From: CAZOEL01 sp964578835
Lineage (GTDB): Bacteria; Desulfobacterota; Syntrophobacteria; Syntrophobacterales; Syntrophobacteraceae
Length of the DNA: 31,708 nucleotides
Direction: 5' to 3'
NCBI GenBank assembly: GCA_964578835.1
Contig: CAZOEL010000078.1
Location: 1-31,708, forward strand
Part shown: positions 7,775-15,462 of the stretch, one piece after another
Layout: each line of letters starts with the position of its first letter
How positions within the stretch are numbered: position 1 is the first letter of the stretch
Program-made: the position numbers and the translations under genes
Notes under the pieces: generated by a model
What the model was told of the DNA's origin: nothing
Seen by the model: the letters and a program-made list of their open reading frames with translations, nothing else
Databases searched by the model: none

Positions 7775-7860
7775 AGGCAATCAACCAGACGCGCGCCACG
7801 CCTTGGTCTTATGAAAGACGGCGCCGTTGCGGCGCGCGCTGGTTATCTTCGTAGTTATAC
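7775..7860. other. attC-like recombination site 3
   Basis: AACCAG + CGCGCGCC (7783-7788, 7790-7797) pairs with GGCGCGCG + CTGGTT (7831-7844), 14 bp with a single unpaired A at 7789. A nested hairpin CGCC...GTCTT-ATGA-AAGAC-GGCG lies inside the loop. GTTATAC at 7854-7860 could be the right core box (one mismatch to GTTRRRY). The left box is not found because the reversed intron lies there. Structure and place fit the end of the mazEF cassette, but the box evidence is weaker than at site 2. Confidence 0.5.
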
Positions 7861-7874
7861 TTGCGAGGAGTCTC

Positions 7875-8087
7875 ATGAGAGACAAGTATTACTCTGATGA
7901 TAGGGATCTTGTGAAATGGGCAGTCTTAACCCATATCGCCAGTACATACAAGTTACAGACAATCCTTCAGGTACCTTATTGGCGCCAAGAAAAAGCGCAA
8001 CCGCATTTCACCTTCATGGGAAAACGGCTTCCCGTATCAGACAGGGTATGGTCGTTTTTTCGAGATATTCACCATATCCGTCGATAG
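7875..8087 (+). pseudogene. Truncated conserved protein starting MRDKYYSDDRDLVKW
   Basis: The 70-residue product begins with a motif that I associate with longer (over 200 residue) uncharacterised proteins often found in cassette or defence contexts. GAGGAG (7865-7870) precedes the ATG. The frame ends at TAG 8085-8087. The same frame continues EQEIGISIAVVDSELDPRQR before losing family character, so a nonsense mutation followed by further damage is likely. The first 70 residues have no recognisable catalytic motif. It lies just after attC-like site 3, in the position expected for the first gene of the next cassette. Confidence 0.5.
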
Positions 8088-8279
8088 GAACAGGAAATTG
8101 GGATTTCCATCGCTGTGGTTGACAGCGAACTTGACCCACGCCAGCGTGACGCTCATCGCGGGCGACCGGGGTCGGACCAAGCCAACTTTCAGATATTGTG
8201 GGACAAAGCAGTCTAGAAAGGGCTCCTTCGGCCTCTATTTTGATGTTTTGGGGCAGGAAAAGAGCACTGTAGACTTCGT

Positions 8280-9329
8280 GTGCAGGCAGCCGCGAGGCCA
8301 AGCGTGAGGCGGTTGGAAAGGGCGGCGCTGGATCGGTTCCTGTTGAGCCGGACAGGCAAGCGTTGGGATGCGGCGCCAGCGCCCGGCGTTTCGGTGGATG
8401 ATCTGGATGCCGGCGTCTTAAAGAAGTCTCGCGTCCGAGCGGCCAAGAGCAAGCGACTGGGCGCCGAGTCGCTTGAGGACGACGATGGGGGACTGATCGA
8501 AAAGCTCCGCCTGATGGAAGGCCGATACCTGAAACGAGCCGCGGTGGTGCTGTTTCACCCCGACCCGGAGCGGTTCTTCACCGGCGCCTCCATCAAGGTC
8601 GGCTACTTCGAAACCGACGCCGACCTTCGGTATCACGACGAAATCCATGGCGATCTGTTCACGCAGGTTGATAAGACGATGGACCTGCTCCTGGCCAAGC
8701 ACCTCAAGGCGTCAATCATCTATGAGGGTGTGCAGCGGGTGGAAACATATCCGGTCCCGGAGGGCGCGCTTCGGGAGGTGCTGCTTAACGCCGTCATTCA
8801 CAGAGATTATGCGGTAGGCGCGCCCATACAAATACGAGTCTACGGCAATCGATTGGAGATATGGAACCCTGGAAAGCTGCCGGACAATTGGTCCCTCAAG
8901 AAACTGCTGGGCCATCATCCCTCTCGGCCATTCAATCCAACCGTGGCCAACACTTTCTTCAGAGCAGGCAAAATCGAAGCGTGGGGGCGGGGAATTCAGC
9001 GGATTTTCGATGCGTGTCGCGAGGCAGGAACGCCGGAGCCACGCATTCAAGTCGAACCCGGCGAATTGTGGTTCGAGTTTCTTTTCTCTCACACCTACCT
9101 CGACAGCATTTCTTCAGGGACGACTACCCAAGAAACTACCCAAGAACAAATCGTGGCCTTGCTGCGCAAAGAGCCGACCATCACTCGCAAAACTCTGGCA
9201 ACCCGCATCGGCATCACTTCCGACGGCATAAAGCACCATCTTGCAAAGTTGAAGAAAGCCGGGCGGATCCGACACGTTGGCCCGACGAATAAAGGTCATT
9301 GGGAAGTCCTGGGAGATGACTATGAGTAA
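8280..9329 (+). CDS. AlbA/Schlafen-type ATP-binding regulator lacking its N-terminal domain
   Basis: These regulators usually have an N-terminal AlbA_2 (Schlafen-like) nucleic-acid domain, a HATPase_c_4 domain and a winged helix. Here the first about 120 residues are missing: the protein starts near ERAALDRFLLSRTGKRWD, which is normally preceded by a STKQEL-type stretch. The HATPase_c_4 part is intact (EGALREVLLNAVIHRDY, NRLEIWNPGKLP, GRGIQRIFDACREAG), and a winged helix follows (TRKTLATRIGITSDGIKHHL, about residues 290-349). GTG 8280 is simply the first start available after a stop at 8241. A 5'-truncated, probably non-functional gene is most likely; a short ATP-binding regulator is possible. 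Confidence 0.75.
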   Translation: MQAAARPSVRRLERAALDRFLLSRTGKRWDAAPAPGVSVDDLDAGVLKKSRVRAAKSKRLGAESLEDDDGGLIEKLRLMEGRYLKRAAVVLFHPDPERFFTGASIKVGYFETDADLRYHDEIHGDLFTQVDKTMDLLLAKHLKASIIYEGVQRVETYPVPEGALREVLLNAVIHRDYAVGAPIQIRVYGNRLEIWNPGKLPDNWSLKKLLGHHPSRPFNPTVANTFFRAGKIEAWGRGIQRIFDACREAGTPEPRIQVEPGELWFEFLFSHTYLDSISSGTTTQETTQEQIVALLRKEPTITRKTLATRIGITSDGIKHHLAKLKKAGRIRHVGPTNKGHWEVLGDDYE

Positions 9330-9472
9330 TGTCGACGGGAAGTGTGGAATGTATCGGAGAGGAGACCCTGTGTTCTGCCGACTCGGTACTGGTAAAAAGG
9401 GGGCAATACCGGTTCTCGGCCGCCGTGGACAATCATTGTTGCCATGAAGAGACAAAGAATCAAGGATCGAGG

Positions 9473-9736
9473 ATGTCCAAACAGAAACGCAAACTGACTC
9501 CCGCCGAAAAGGCCGAAAAGAGGCGACATCGCCTGGAATACATGACCATATTCATCAATGGCAAGCAAAAGCGAGTCAAGCGTCCAACGACCATCGAAGG
9601 CATGGATGCCGATGAGTTCATCCGAAGGAACGCCGACCCAATCTGGTTACACGAAAACGAAATGTGGGAGTACATGAACACGGAAGAATCAGAGGAAGCC
9701 GATGGCGGCGAAGCTCCAAGCGGTGTTCCATTCTAG
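9473..9736 (+). CDS. Small conserved hypothetical protein, Lys/Glu-rich N-terminus
   Basis: An 87-residue protein starting MSKQKRKLTPAEKAEKRRH with the strongly patterned middle MTIFINGKQKRVKRPTTIEG and DADEFIRRNADPIWLHENEMWEY. I recall similar small proteins in deltaproteobacteria but know no function. AAGGA (9461-9465) precedes ATG 9473 at normal spacing. The basic helical N-terminus and acidic tail would suit nucleic-acid or protein binding, but that is a guess. No signal peptide or membrane segment. Confidence 0.65.
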   Translation: MSKQKRKLTPAEKAEKRRHRLEYMTIFINGKQKRVKRPTTIEGMDADEFIRRNADPIWLHENEMWEYMNTEESEEADGGEAPSGVPF

Positions 9737-9795
9737 CCCGAGCGGGTGGCGCCGGCGTGCAAAACGCAAGAGGCGCAAAACGATAAATCGCGCCT

Positions 9796-9990
9796 TTACC
9801 ACTTGCCTTTCGGGCGCGGGCGACTTTTTGCCCGTGTCACCCGTAGGTTTTGTAGATCTTTCGGGATTCCCTCCTCGATGAAAGGAATGATCCCTACATG
9901 AATCAGGAGATCTTCAAGGATTTTTTGCGTATCGTCGATTCGCTGCAGCGACGCTTCTTTATCTAATAAGTCAGGTTGAAGATATCTCTC
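9796..9990 (-). pseudogene. C-terminal remnant of an unidentified gene
   Basis: This is the only coding-like stretch in the 408-bp gap 9737-10144. A minus-strand frame with no start codon reads about 64 residues, including LDKEASLQRIDDTQKILEDL and IPKDLQNLRVTRAKSRPRPK, ending TAA at 9796-9798. The amphipathic helix pattern looks like real protein. An upstream in-frame stop and lack of a start suggest a decayed 3' end. Family not recognised. The rest of the gap shows nothing I can name. Confidence 0.3.
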
Positions 9991-10144
9991 CTATGGCGCG
10001 TTTCGCGACTCTCGCTCTGATATGGAAGATATGGCATTCAATAGTCAACCCGGTTCTCAGGCATCAGAATTCGCTACTTTGGCAAGGTTGATAGATCGCA
10101 AGCTATCGGCTCCTTCCGCCAGGAGGCTCCCGCGGCATCGGCCG

Positions 10145-11245
10145 TCAGCGCGACTGCTGACTCACAGCATTGACCGCACTTTTCGTGGACGGGCCTTGGA
10201 GCTCTTCGGCCAGCCAGCAGCCTGGGTCACCTGAAAAAGCGTCGCCGGTCAGCGCATAGGCGAGGCATCGCAGTCCACCCCGACACTGAGGCGCAAAGCG
10301 GCACCGTCCACAGCCATGGCTCACCTTGCGAGGAGCTCTAAGCGCCCTGAGCGCGGGGCTCTCTTCATAGAGAACCTTGAGGGGCGTTTCCATTACATTC
10401 CCTGCCGGAAGGGGCATTCGTCGGCATGGGACCAACGATCCATCGGGAAGAATGGTGATGAGGCTTTCTCCAGCGGTACATCGGTACGGTCGTCCACCGC
10501 CCAGCAGAAACTGCAGGGCTCGATGCATGGCGACTTCCGTTCGGCAAAACCAGGTGCGCTGACTTTCCATGCGCGCGCGATGCATCAATTGAAACAGCTC
10601 GAGAGTCTCTGCAGGAGTGAGGGGATCAAGGCGGTCCGATCCGCTCCCCAAAGGGATGAACCTGTCCGCCCATACCCGTTTCACTCCCAACCGGCAAGCC
10701 ATGCGCGCCACATCGCAGAACTCCATGTAATTTCCACGATGCGCCGTAAAGGCCACCATAGTGGCTATTCCTTCGCGGCCTAACCGCTTGAGGGCATGAA
10801 CGGCCCGGTCATGGGCTCCCAAACCGCGGATGCGGTCATGGCTGTCAGATCTTCCTTCCACACTGACTTGAACGAACGCCGGACTCAGACGAGCTAGCTC
10901 TTTGGAGAGCGTCCTATCGAGAAGAGCTCCATTGGAGAGAACAGCGAAGCTCAAACGATCGGACTCACGAGCCACAGCTTGGAGAAGATCCATGAGATCG
11001 GCTCGTATGAATGGCTCTCCACCGGTTAGGGATATGTGTCCACGAACGAGCGGTCCTTGAGAAGTGCTGCTCAGATGGCTCAGAAGGTCCAGGAATTGAT
11101 GCAGTATGAAAAGCAGGGCGTCCAAATCCAATTCCCTGCCTGCAAAGGATTCCTGGTAACAGTGTGAGCATCGAAGATTGCATCTCTCCGTTATGTGCCA
11201 CTGAAGGAGCAAGGCGCGTGGATGGAATCCTCGATTCGCACTCAT
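10145..11245 (-). CDS. Radical SAM/SPASM enzyme, putative maturase of the adjacent Gly/Cys-rich protein
   Basis: A 366-residue radical SAM protein. The [4Fe-4S] motif is C22-x3-C26-x2-C29 (TERCNLRCSHCY), followed by SLTGGEPFIR near residue 75. The C-terminus has a SPASM-type arrangement for auxiliary clusters: CTAGESLITILPDGSLVPC (C-x12-G-x4-C), then CGRC-x5-C and a further C five residues on (canonical spacing is three), and a last Cys in DPGCW. Such enzymes commonly modify peptides through thioether or C-C bonds. The ATG at 11245 is inside the stop of the upstream gene (TGATG), so the two proteins are made together. The substrate is not known; the Cys-rich tail of the partner is the obvious candidate. 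Confidence 0.88.
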   Translation of the reverse strand: MSANRGFHPRALLLQWHITERCNLRCSHCYQESFAGRELDLDALLFILHQFLDLLSHLSSTSQGPLVRGHISLTGGEPFIRADLMDLLQAVARESDRLSFAVLSNGALLDRTLSKELARLSPAFVQVSVEGRSDSHDRIRGLGAHDRAVHALKRLGREGIATMVAFTAHRGNYMEFCDVARMACRLGVKRVWADRFIPLGSGSDRLDPLTPAETLELFQLMHRARMESQRTWFCRTEVAMHRALQFLLGGGRPYRCTAGESLITILPDGSLVPCRRMPLPAGNVMETPLKVLYEESPALRALRAPRKVSHGCGRCRFAPQCRGGLRCLAYALTGDAFSGDPGCWLAEELQGPSTKSAVNAVSQQSR

Positions 11246-12168
11246 CAGTCGCCTCCTCCGCCACAGCCGCCGCAACCGCCTCCCCCTCCACACCCTCCGC
11301 CACCGCAACCTCCTCCGCTGCAACCTCCTCCGGAGTCGCTTCCGGCCGGATGAAGAGGCTTCATGGCTTGGGCGTAATCCGAGAACATGCCCTCAGCCAA
11401 GATGCCCACGCCGAAAAGTCCTACCCCCATGAGCAGGTCATGGTTTGCCGGACCTTGACCGAGGTGAGGTCCATCCTTCAGACGCTCGAAGACCGATTGC
11501 ATCCTCGTCAGATAGTCCTTGCCCCGCTTGCTGAGGCGGCCGGTTTTGACGAGCGGAAATAGCGCCACAACCCCGATAATGCCTAAAATAATTAGAAAGA
11601 GCACATTTGAGTGTCCCTTCGAAAGGGCGACGAAAAACTTATACCCTCCAAGACCCAATATCACGGATACCGCCATCAGCAAGATCAAATTCACCTTGTT
11701 CTTCGTCTCTTTGGAGAGAACGAGGCGCTCCTTGTCGAGACGGAACGTATAACCATCTACAAACGGACGCAGGGGCTCGGCCAACATCGTTCTCAATTTC
11801 GATGGCTTCACATCTCCAACCAATCCTTTAAGCACTACGCGCTCGATCTCGGACAATGCGGAAGCCTCGGGCTTTGGAGGGCGTTGTTCGAGGAGCCGTT
11901 GTCGCGTTGAGTCCACCCGAAGATACCCTTTGTCGATCAAACTCAGCACCGCAAGTTCGATCAATCCGACAAGGTTCCCCCGGAGAAAGGCTATTTCGAA
12001 AGGGTCAGGCTGAGAACTGATGGGTAAGGGCGGCATCTGGTCTGTGTTGTCGGCACGTCCGGCGGCCCACCGGCACAGGAAAATAGAGACGGCGATTATG
12101 GATGCATAAAAGAACAAAAAAGTGGGACCGTACATGTTGGCGATTGAGTTGTGAGTAATCCAGTGCAT
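11245..12168 (-). CDS. TIGR04222-type membrane protein with Gly/Cys-rich C-terminal tail
   Basis: A 307-residue protein. An N-terminal membrane segment (TFLFFYASIIAVSIFLC) is followed by PDPFEIAFLRGN...LAVLSLIDKGYL, the pattern I know for the TIGR04222 domain. Two further hydrophobic helices lie at about residues 160-210 (VNLILLMAVSVILGLGGY; VLFLIILGIIGVVALFPL). The last 28 residues are nearly only Gly and Cys, with five Cys spaced by 3-5 Gly or fewer. AAAGGAG precedes the ATG. Coupling to a radical SAM/SPASM gene suggests the tail is post-translationally modified, perhaps by thioether cross-links. Function of the family is unknown to me. Confidence 0.85.
   Translation of the reverse strand: MHWITHNSIANMYGPTFLFFYASIIAVSIFLCRWAAGRADNTDQMPPLPISSQPDPFEIAFLRGNLVGLIELAVLSLIDKGYLRVDSTRQRLLEQRPPKPEASALSEIERVVLKGLVGDVKPSKLRTMLAEPLRPFVDGYTFRLDKERLVLSKETKNKVNLILLMAVSVILGLGGYKFFVALSKGHSNVLFLIILGIIGVVALFPLVKTGRLSKRGKDYLTRMQSVFERLKDGPHLGQGPANHDLLMGVGLFGVGILAEGMFSDYAQAMKPLHPAGSDSGGGCSGGGCGGGGCGGGGGCGGCGGGGD
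11250..11335 (-). repeat. GGC/TGC-rich low-complexity coding repeat
   Basis: About 85 bp of imperfect triplet repeats encode the Gly/Cys tail of the membrane protein. On the plus strand it reads as runs of CCTCCG, CCGCCA and CAACCGCCT. Such DNA tends to slip, so tail length may vary between strains. Confidence 0.85.
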
Positions 12169-12674
12169 CGTTGATCGACTCCTTTGAGGAGGGCGTCAAG
12201 TAAGGCTCCAAGTGAATCCTTTTATTATTCCGGGGTGATGCGGAGATTGGAGCTCATGCTTCTGTGAGGCAATGCTCGGCATAGAAAGAACTCTCTCAGC
12301 GCGCAATGCAGAGGCGCCCACAATGAGGCGAACGCACTCGCTGTCCATCCCGCCGACTCCCTACTTCACTATTCTAAAGCATTCTTAAGATGGAGCTCGT
12401 GGCAGGAAACCGAGAATTCCTTTGACTACATGGCTGATTACCCGCCAGGAACGCATGGAGAAGGGTCTCGAGCTTGGTTTAAAGAGCTTCAAGGCCTCTC
12501 CTGGAGCTCGTCTTCCAAATACTCTTCGGATAGTCGAGATATCATCTTTAATCATAAATCCAGTTTGCAGAATCAGGCGCTCTCAGGATATTTGGCAATA
12601 TGCCCTAACCTCTCTTCTATCTGACATCCCCCTGTGTCAGAATGGTTGTCGTGTTGGAGGGGGTTGTTCTTTAG
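12169..12674. other. Intergenic stretch without a convincing gene
   Basis: About 500 bp between the membrane protein and the inverted repeat. The only item worth naming is a 56-residue basic minus-strand frame (12385-12555, starting MIKDDISTIRRVFG) with a weak ribosome site. It has no recognised family. Plus-strand frames here have no coding character that I can see. Confidence 0.3.
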
Positions 12675-12741
12675 CCCCGTGAGCAGTGTCGAATGTCCAA
12701 GGGAACGTAGTGAGCTTGGACATTCGACACTGCTCACGGGG
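12675..12741. repeat. Perfect 27-bp inverted repeat with 13-bp loop
   Basis: The arm 12675-12701 (starts CCCCGTGAGCAGTGTCG) is exactly complementary to 12715-12741 (ends ACACTGCTCACGGGG). The loop is 12702-12714. It lies 68 bp before the IS3 transposase start. Inside the arms the sequence runs TGAGCAG...CTGCTCA, i.e. TG...CA ends as in IS3 inverted repeats, so it could be two abutted IS ends. No T-run follows the right arm, which argues against a simple terminator. Confidence 0.85.
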
Positions 12742-12808
12742 GACCGCTTGCCGGTTGACACTGAGAGCAACTCATGATCAAAAGCAAAAGGGGGCAAAAG
12801 GATGCCTG

Positions 12809-13091
12809 GTGCAATACTCGACAAAGTTCAAAGAAGCCATGGTGCGCAAGATGACCGGTCCCGACGCCATTTCAGCCAATGCACTCTCCCGTGAGATGGG
12901 GGGTTCTCAAACCGTCCTCTCCCGTTGGCTTCGCCTGGCGGGCGATCAGGTTCCTTCGTACCCCCCAACAGAGTTCTCAAGGAGCGATGAGCGTGGCCAA
13001 ACGACCGAAAGACTGGAGCCCTGAAGAAAAGCTTCGCGTGGTGCTGGAAGCCCAACCCCTTTCACTCGATGATCAAGTTTTTTCTTGTTGA
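12809..13091 (+). pseudogene. IS3-family transposase orfA fragment, frameshifted
   Basis: From GTG 12809 the first frame reads VQYSTKFKEAMVRKM, then a helix-turn-helix stretch SANALSREMGGSQTVLSRWL, to 13024. The family continuation SVAKRPKDWSPEEKLRVVLE appears in another frame (from ATG 12987) and stops at 13091. One frameshift near 12980 and a 3' truncation explain this. It is the DNA-binding subunit of the transposase and is not functional. Confidence 0.7.
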
Positions 13092-13229
13092 CTTTTTGAT
13101 CAAGCCGTGAACCTGTCTGTGCATAAGGGTCTTGGGGTCCAAGGAGTCCTGAACACCTGAGCTTACCACGGTCTATGCAATTCTGTTAAGCCCTTGATAT
13201 ATGGACGATCACAAAAAGCAAGAACAAAA

Positions 13230-13367
13230 AACTTGAACATCGAGTATGAAAAAGCTCTTTCTCAAAACCCGAAACGATGGTCCCGGAAAACTCGCAACTG
13301 GAATCCGGTGGAGCAGGTGGCGTTAAACCCACAAAAGGACTCTTCACCTCTTCAAAACGTATCATAA
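13230..13367 (+). pseudogene. IS3-family transposase orfB, C-terminal fragment
   Basis: The frame reads NIEYEKALSQNPKRWS, then RKTRNWNPVEQVALNPQK, ending TAA 13365-13367. The pattern NPxRWSxxTRNWxPVxxVxLNP is typical for the last residues of an IS3-group integrase-type transposase. No start codon and no catalytic DDE residues remain. A longer frame on the same strand (from 13277) overlaps it out of phase and is not believed. Confidence 0.65.
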
Positions 13368-13661
13368 AAAAAGTGGCGGCCGATGCGACAACTACCTTGA
13401 CACCCACCGGCCAAGGAGGCAAAATACTTGTCGAAATAATGAAGATCTATAGAGGCCCACCAGCGCAATGCACGTATTTACCGCAACCGGAGATCCAAGC
13501 CACAGAGGTCCTTGAGCAGAAAAGAAGAGTGTGGTTGCATAGCTTGCATCTTCTCCGGGTGATCCCCCGTGATGGGAATGAAAAGGAAACGGAATTGGGA
13601 TATTCACTTTATAACTTTATCAACAAACCTACGTACGTGGTTTGACAATCTCTTACAAACA

Positions 13662-14108
13662 CTATGCAGTTTTTTGTAGTAACAGGGTATGGTGATCTTC
13701 AGTTATTGGTCCATCTATACCGTCATCTGAGCAAACCCTAAAATCAAGCTGATTCTTCGCAATTTGATCATAATAAATCTGTTTTGCAACCTCATTTGAG
13801 AGGCCAAATATATTGTAATGACATTGGCACCCGCTTAAAGTCGCTTCAGGTTCAAGTTTGACGGCGGGACCAAGGATTTCGGAATCAAATACCCAGAACA
13901 CTATTGGCAATTTCCCGATAGGGAGGTTACCCGGCGGGTTGCTAGAATAGAACTTCTCGATATGGTGGCATATGAGTGTTTGATACTTGTCTTTAATGCA
14001 GTCCACGTCAATAACGGAAATTGCCCCGTGGCTCTGTGTGAAACAACGATGGGTGAATCGCTTTTTTGCCTTATGATAGTAGTTCCCAATGATTCTAACA
14101 CATTGCAT
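13662..14108 (-). CDS. Hypothetical protein, probably the frameshifted 3' part of the upstream gene
   Basis: The frame gives 148 residues. Its coding-like part starts around GAISVIDVDCIKDKYQTLIC and continues to FRVCSDDGIDGPITEDHHTL. It overlaps the preceding minus-strand frame (13901-14515) by 208 bp in another phase. The upstream frame loses its protein-like character in the overlap while this one gains it, so one ancestral gene of roughly 280 residues with a frameshift near 14000 seems more likely than two genes. No family recognised and no ribosome site at the ATG. Confidence 0.4.
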   Translation of the reverse strand: MQCVRIIGNYYHKAKKRFTHRCFTQSHGAISVIDVDCIKDKYQTLICHHIEKFYSSNPPGNLPIGKLPIVFWVFDSEILGPAVKLEPEATLSGCQCHYNIFGLSNEVAKQIYYDQIAKNQLDFRVCSDDGIDGPITEDHHTLLLQKTA

Positions 14109-14515
14109 GACTTCGCCGTTTCACTTAATTGTTTTTTCACCCCGTCAACAGAAATACTCCCATAATGCTCGATCTCTTTGAACTCCCTACCGATTCCAAC
14201 CTCATAGGTTAATTCCATGGCGCCAAAATCTTTTATAAGAATGTCCACGAAGTGGTCTTTGCGGTAAAGAGACACCTCAATTTCCCCATCTGCCACGGGG
14301 AAAACTTCGCAACTAAACCCTAGTTTCTTGCCAATCTTATAAATTTCTACGGCAGCCTCAATAGTGTCCTGACCGGGGGGCTCACCCTCGCCATAATTCC
14401 ACCCACGAGGTAAAGTAGCAAAACCCTCTATCTTTTTTTCTATTGGATCAGGGCAAATATCGGAGTCATTACAAACATGTTGTGGTTCAAATGGCCCGCT
14501 ACTGCTTGGTCTCAT
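13901..14515 (-). CDS. Uncharacterised protein, operon partner of the DUF3467-like gene
   Basis: The frame gives 204 residues. The first about 150 look real: LPRGWNYGEGEPPGQDTIEA, IYKIGKKLGFSCEVFPVADG, then EIEVSLYRKDHFVDILIKD. This resembles a small alpha/beta family that I have seen next to DUF3467-like genes; I know no function. Its ATG lies 17 bp inside the end of the preceding gene, so the two are one operon. The last about 50 residues are probably out of frame (see the overlapping 13662-14108 entry). No signal peptide or membrane segment. Confidence 0.6.
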   Translation of the reverse strand: MRPSSSGPFEPQHVCNDSDICPDPIEKKIEGFATLPRGWNYGEGEPPGQDTIEAAVEIYKIGKKLGFSCEVFPVADGEIEVSLYRKDHFVDILIKDFGAMELTYEVGIGREFKEIEHYGSISVDGVKKQLSETAKSCNVLESLGTTIIRQKSDSPIVVSHRATGQFPLLTWTALKTSIKHSYATISRSSILATRRVTSLSGNCQ

Positions 14516-14804
14516 TGGAACCCTCCGTCGTTTTCTCTCTTACTGTGTCTGTCGTCATGATAATGGTTCCAGTCTTCTCCTCGAAGTCCCGCATTGTATC
14601 GCCAAGCTTCTCGACTAAAGTCTTAGCTAAAGTGAAAGACATATTTACGACTGCCGTCTCCTGCGCGTTTGTTTGGAGAATTAAGCCGACATCAGCCTGA
14701 CCGAGGAAAATTATAAAACCATTGACGTATAGCTTGGGAACTTCACTCGCCCCCAAGGCCTTGTTAATCCTATCTTCTATTTTATCTTCGACCTTTATAG
14801 ACAT
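14499..14804 (-). CDS. DUF3467-like protein
   Basis: A 101-residue protein with the DUF3467 pattern: LYVNGFIIFLGQADVGLILQ, then VVNMSFTLAKTLVEKLGDTM and FEEKTG. The family is a small beta-rich domain of unknown function, often paired with toxin- or restriction-like neighbours. It starts at ATG 14804 with AGAGG a few bases upstream and overlaps the next gene by 17 bp, so translation is coupled. The 400 bp upstream (14805-15213) has no gene that I can support and may hold the promoter. Confidence 0.65.
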   Translation of the reverse strand: MSIKVEDKIEDRINKALGASEVPKLYVNGFIIFLGQADVGLILQTNAQETAVVNMSFTLAKTLVEKLGDTMRDFEEKTGTIIMTTDTVREKTTEGSNETKQ

Positions 14805-15213
14805 GGTTTAACCTCTGCCATGAAGGTAGCTATTGTAACCAGCAATTGCAAGAATCCCACAAATACGTGAAAAAAGCCTCAAACAGGTTATCTTAACACC
14901 GTATTTGCAGGCCACAGGCGTAGCAGAAAAACATTTAATCGTCAAGGTTTGAGATGGAAGTCACAATCTATTCTGCTTTCTCCATTGCATCGTCTCATAT
15001 AGTCTTATCGATAATGCCGTAGTTTTTCATAAGGATTTTTCAGTTCTCTATATGGATTGCTTCAACTTTTCGAGAGAGCGGGATCAAAGCGGAGCTGTAA
15101 CAGGCCCATGAGATTTAGTACGGCCATTTAAAAAGCGGGACAGGAGCGGGATAAATATAGGCTGAAAGAAAAAGGGGCTAACGGAATTTCCTCCAACCAC
15201 TTGATTTTCCTAG

Positions 15214-15257
15214 CGCGTCCGACAGGATTCGAACCTGTGACCTACGGATTAGAAGTC
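15214..15257 (-). other. 3' fragment of tRNA-Arg(TCT), probable attachment-site scar
   Basis: On the minus strand the sequence runs from the anticodon loop CTTCTAA (anticodon TCT, 15253-15251) through the 3' anticodon stem and variable loop to a perfect T-arm ACAGG-TTCGAAT-CCTGT and the 3' acceptor strand CGGACGC. The 5' half (acceptor strand, D-arm, left anticodon stem) is absent. A tRNA 3' half of this kind is what remains at the distal end of an element integrated in a tRNA gene. By polarity, the element would lie to the right of this point. Confidence 0.75.
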
Positions 15258-15347
15258 ATTTTCCACGAGCTTCACGATCTCCTCATCTGAAGCTAAGTAA
15301 TTGAGATTATGGAAATCGTTTCCTCCATATACTGGTAGATTTTCCAT
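15249..15347 (-). other. Short reading frame running into the tRNA fragment
   Basis: From ATG 15347 a 32-residue frame (MENLPVYGGNDFHNLNYLAS, then DEEIVKLVENDF) stops at a TAA inside the tRNA anticodon loop. The same frame continues upstream through VCEICEG and crosses two TGA codons, each in the context GTG-TGA-GA(A/G), next to a Cys-containing repeat of similar form. It may be the end of an element-borne gene next to its att site. Family not recognised. Confidence 0.3.
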
Positions 15348-15462
15348 CCCTTCGCAGATTTCACACACAAATTCTCACACGGACTCTCACACAGAGAATC
15401 TCTGAAAATCACCTTCTACGCTTATTCAGGTCAGGCTGGACGATCAGCAAAGCGCCCATTTG

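Larger units (their letters stand above)
12809..13367 (+). mobile_element. Internally deleted IS3-family insertion sequence
   Basis: The start of orfA (12809-13091, frameshifted) and the end of orfB (13230-13367) remain, in the right order and orientation, while most of the transposase including the DDE core is gone. A complete IS3 element would be about 1.2-1.5 kb. The region between the fragments (13092-13229) has no recognisable transposase sequence. The element cannot move by itself. Confidence 0.7.

Noticed and set aside
8085..8087. TAG read as pyrrolysine in the MRDKYY protein
   Set aside because: The frame soon loses family character and hits another TAG, so a nonsense mutation in a decaying gene is simpler.
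13277..13645. 122-residue plus-strand frame
   Set aside because: Overlaps the recognisable IS3 orfB end in another phase and has no known pattern.
15214..15257. Complete tRNA-Arg gene
   Set aside because: The D-arm, 5' acceptor strand and left anticodon stem are absent; only the 3' half is present.
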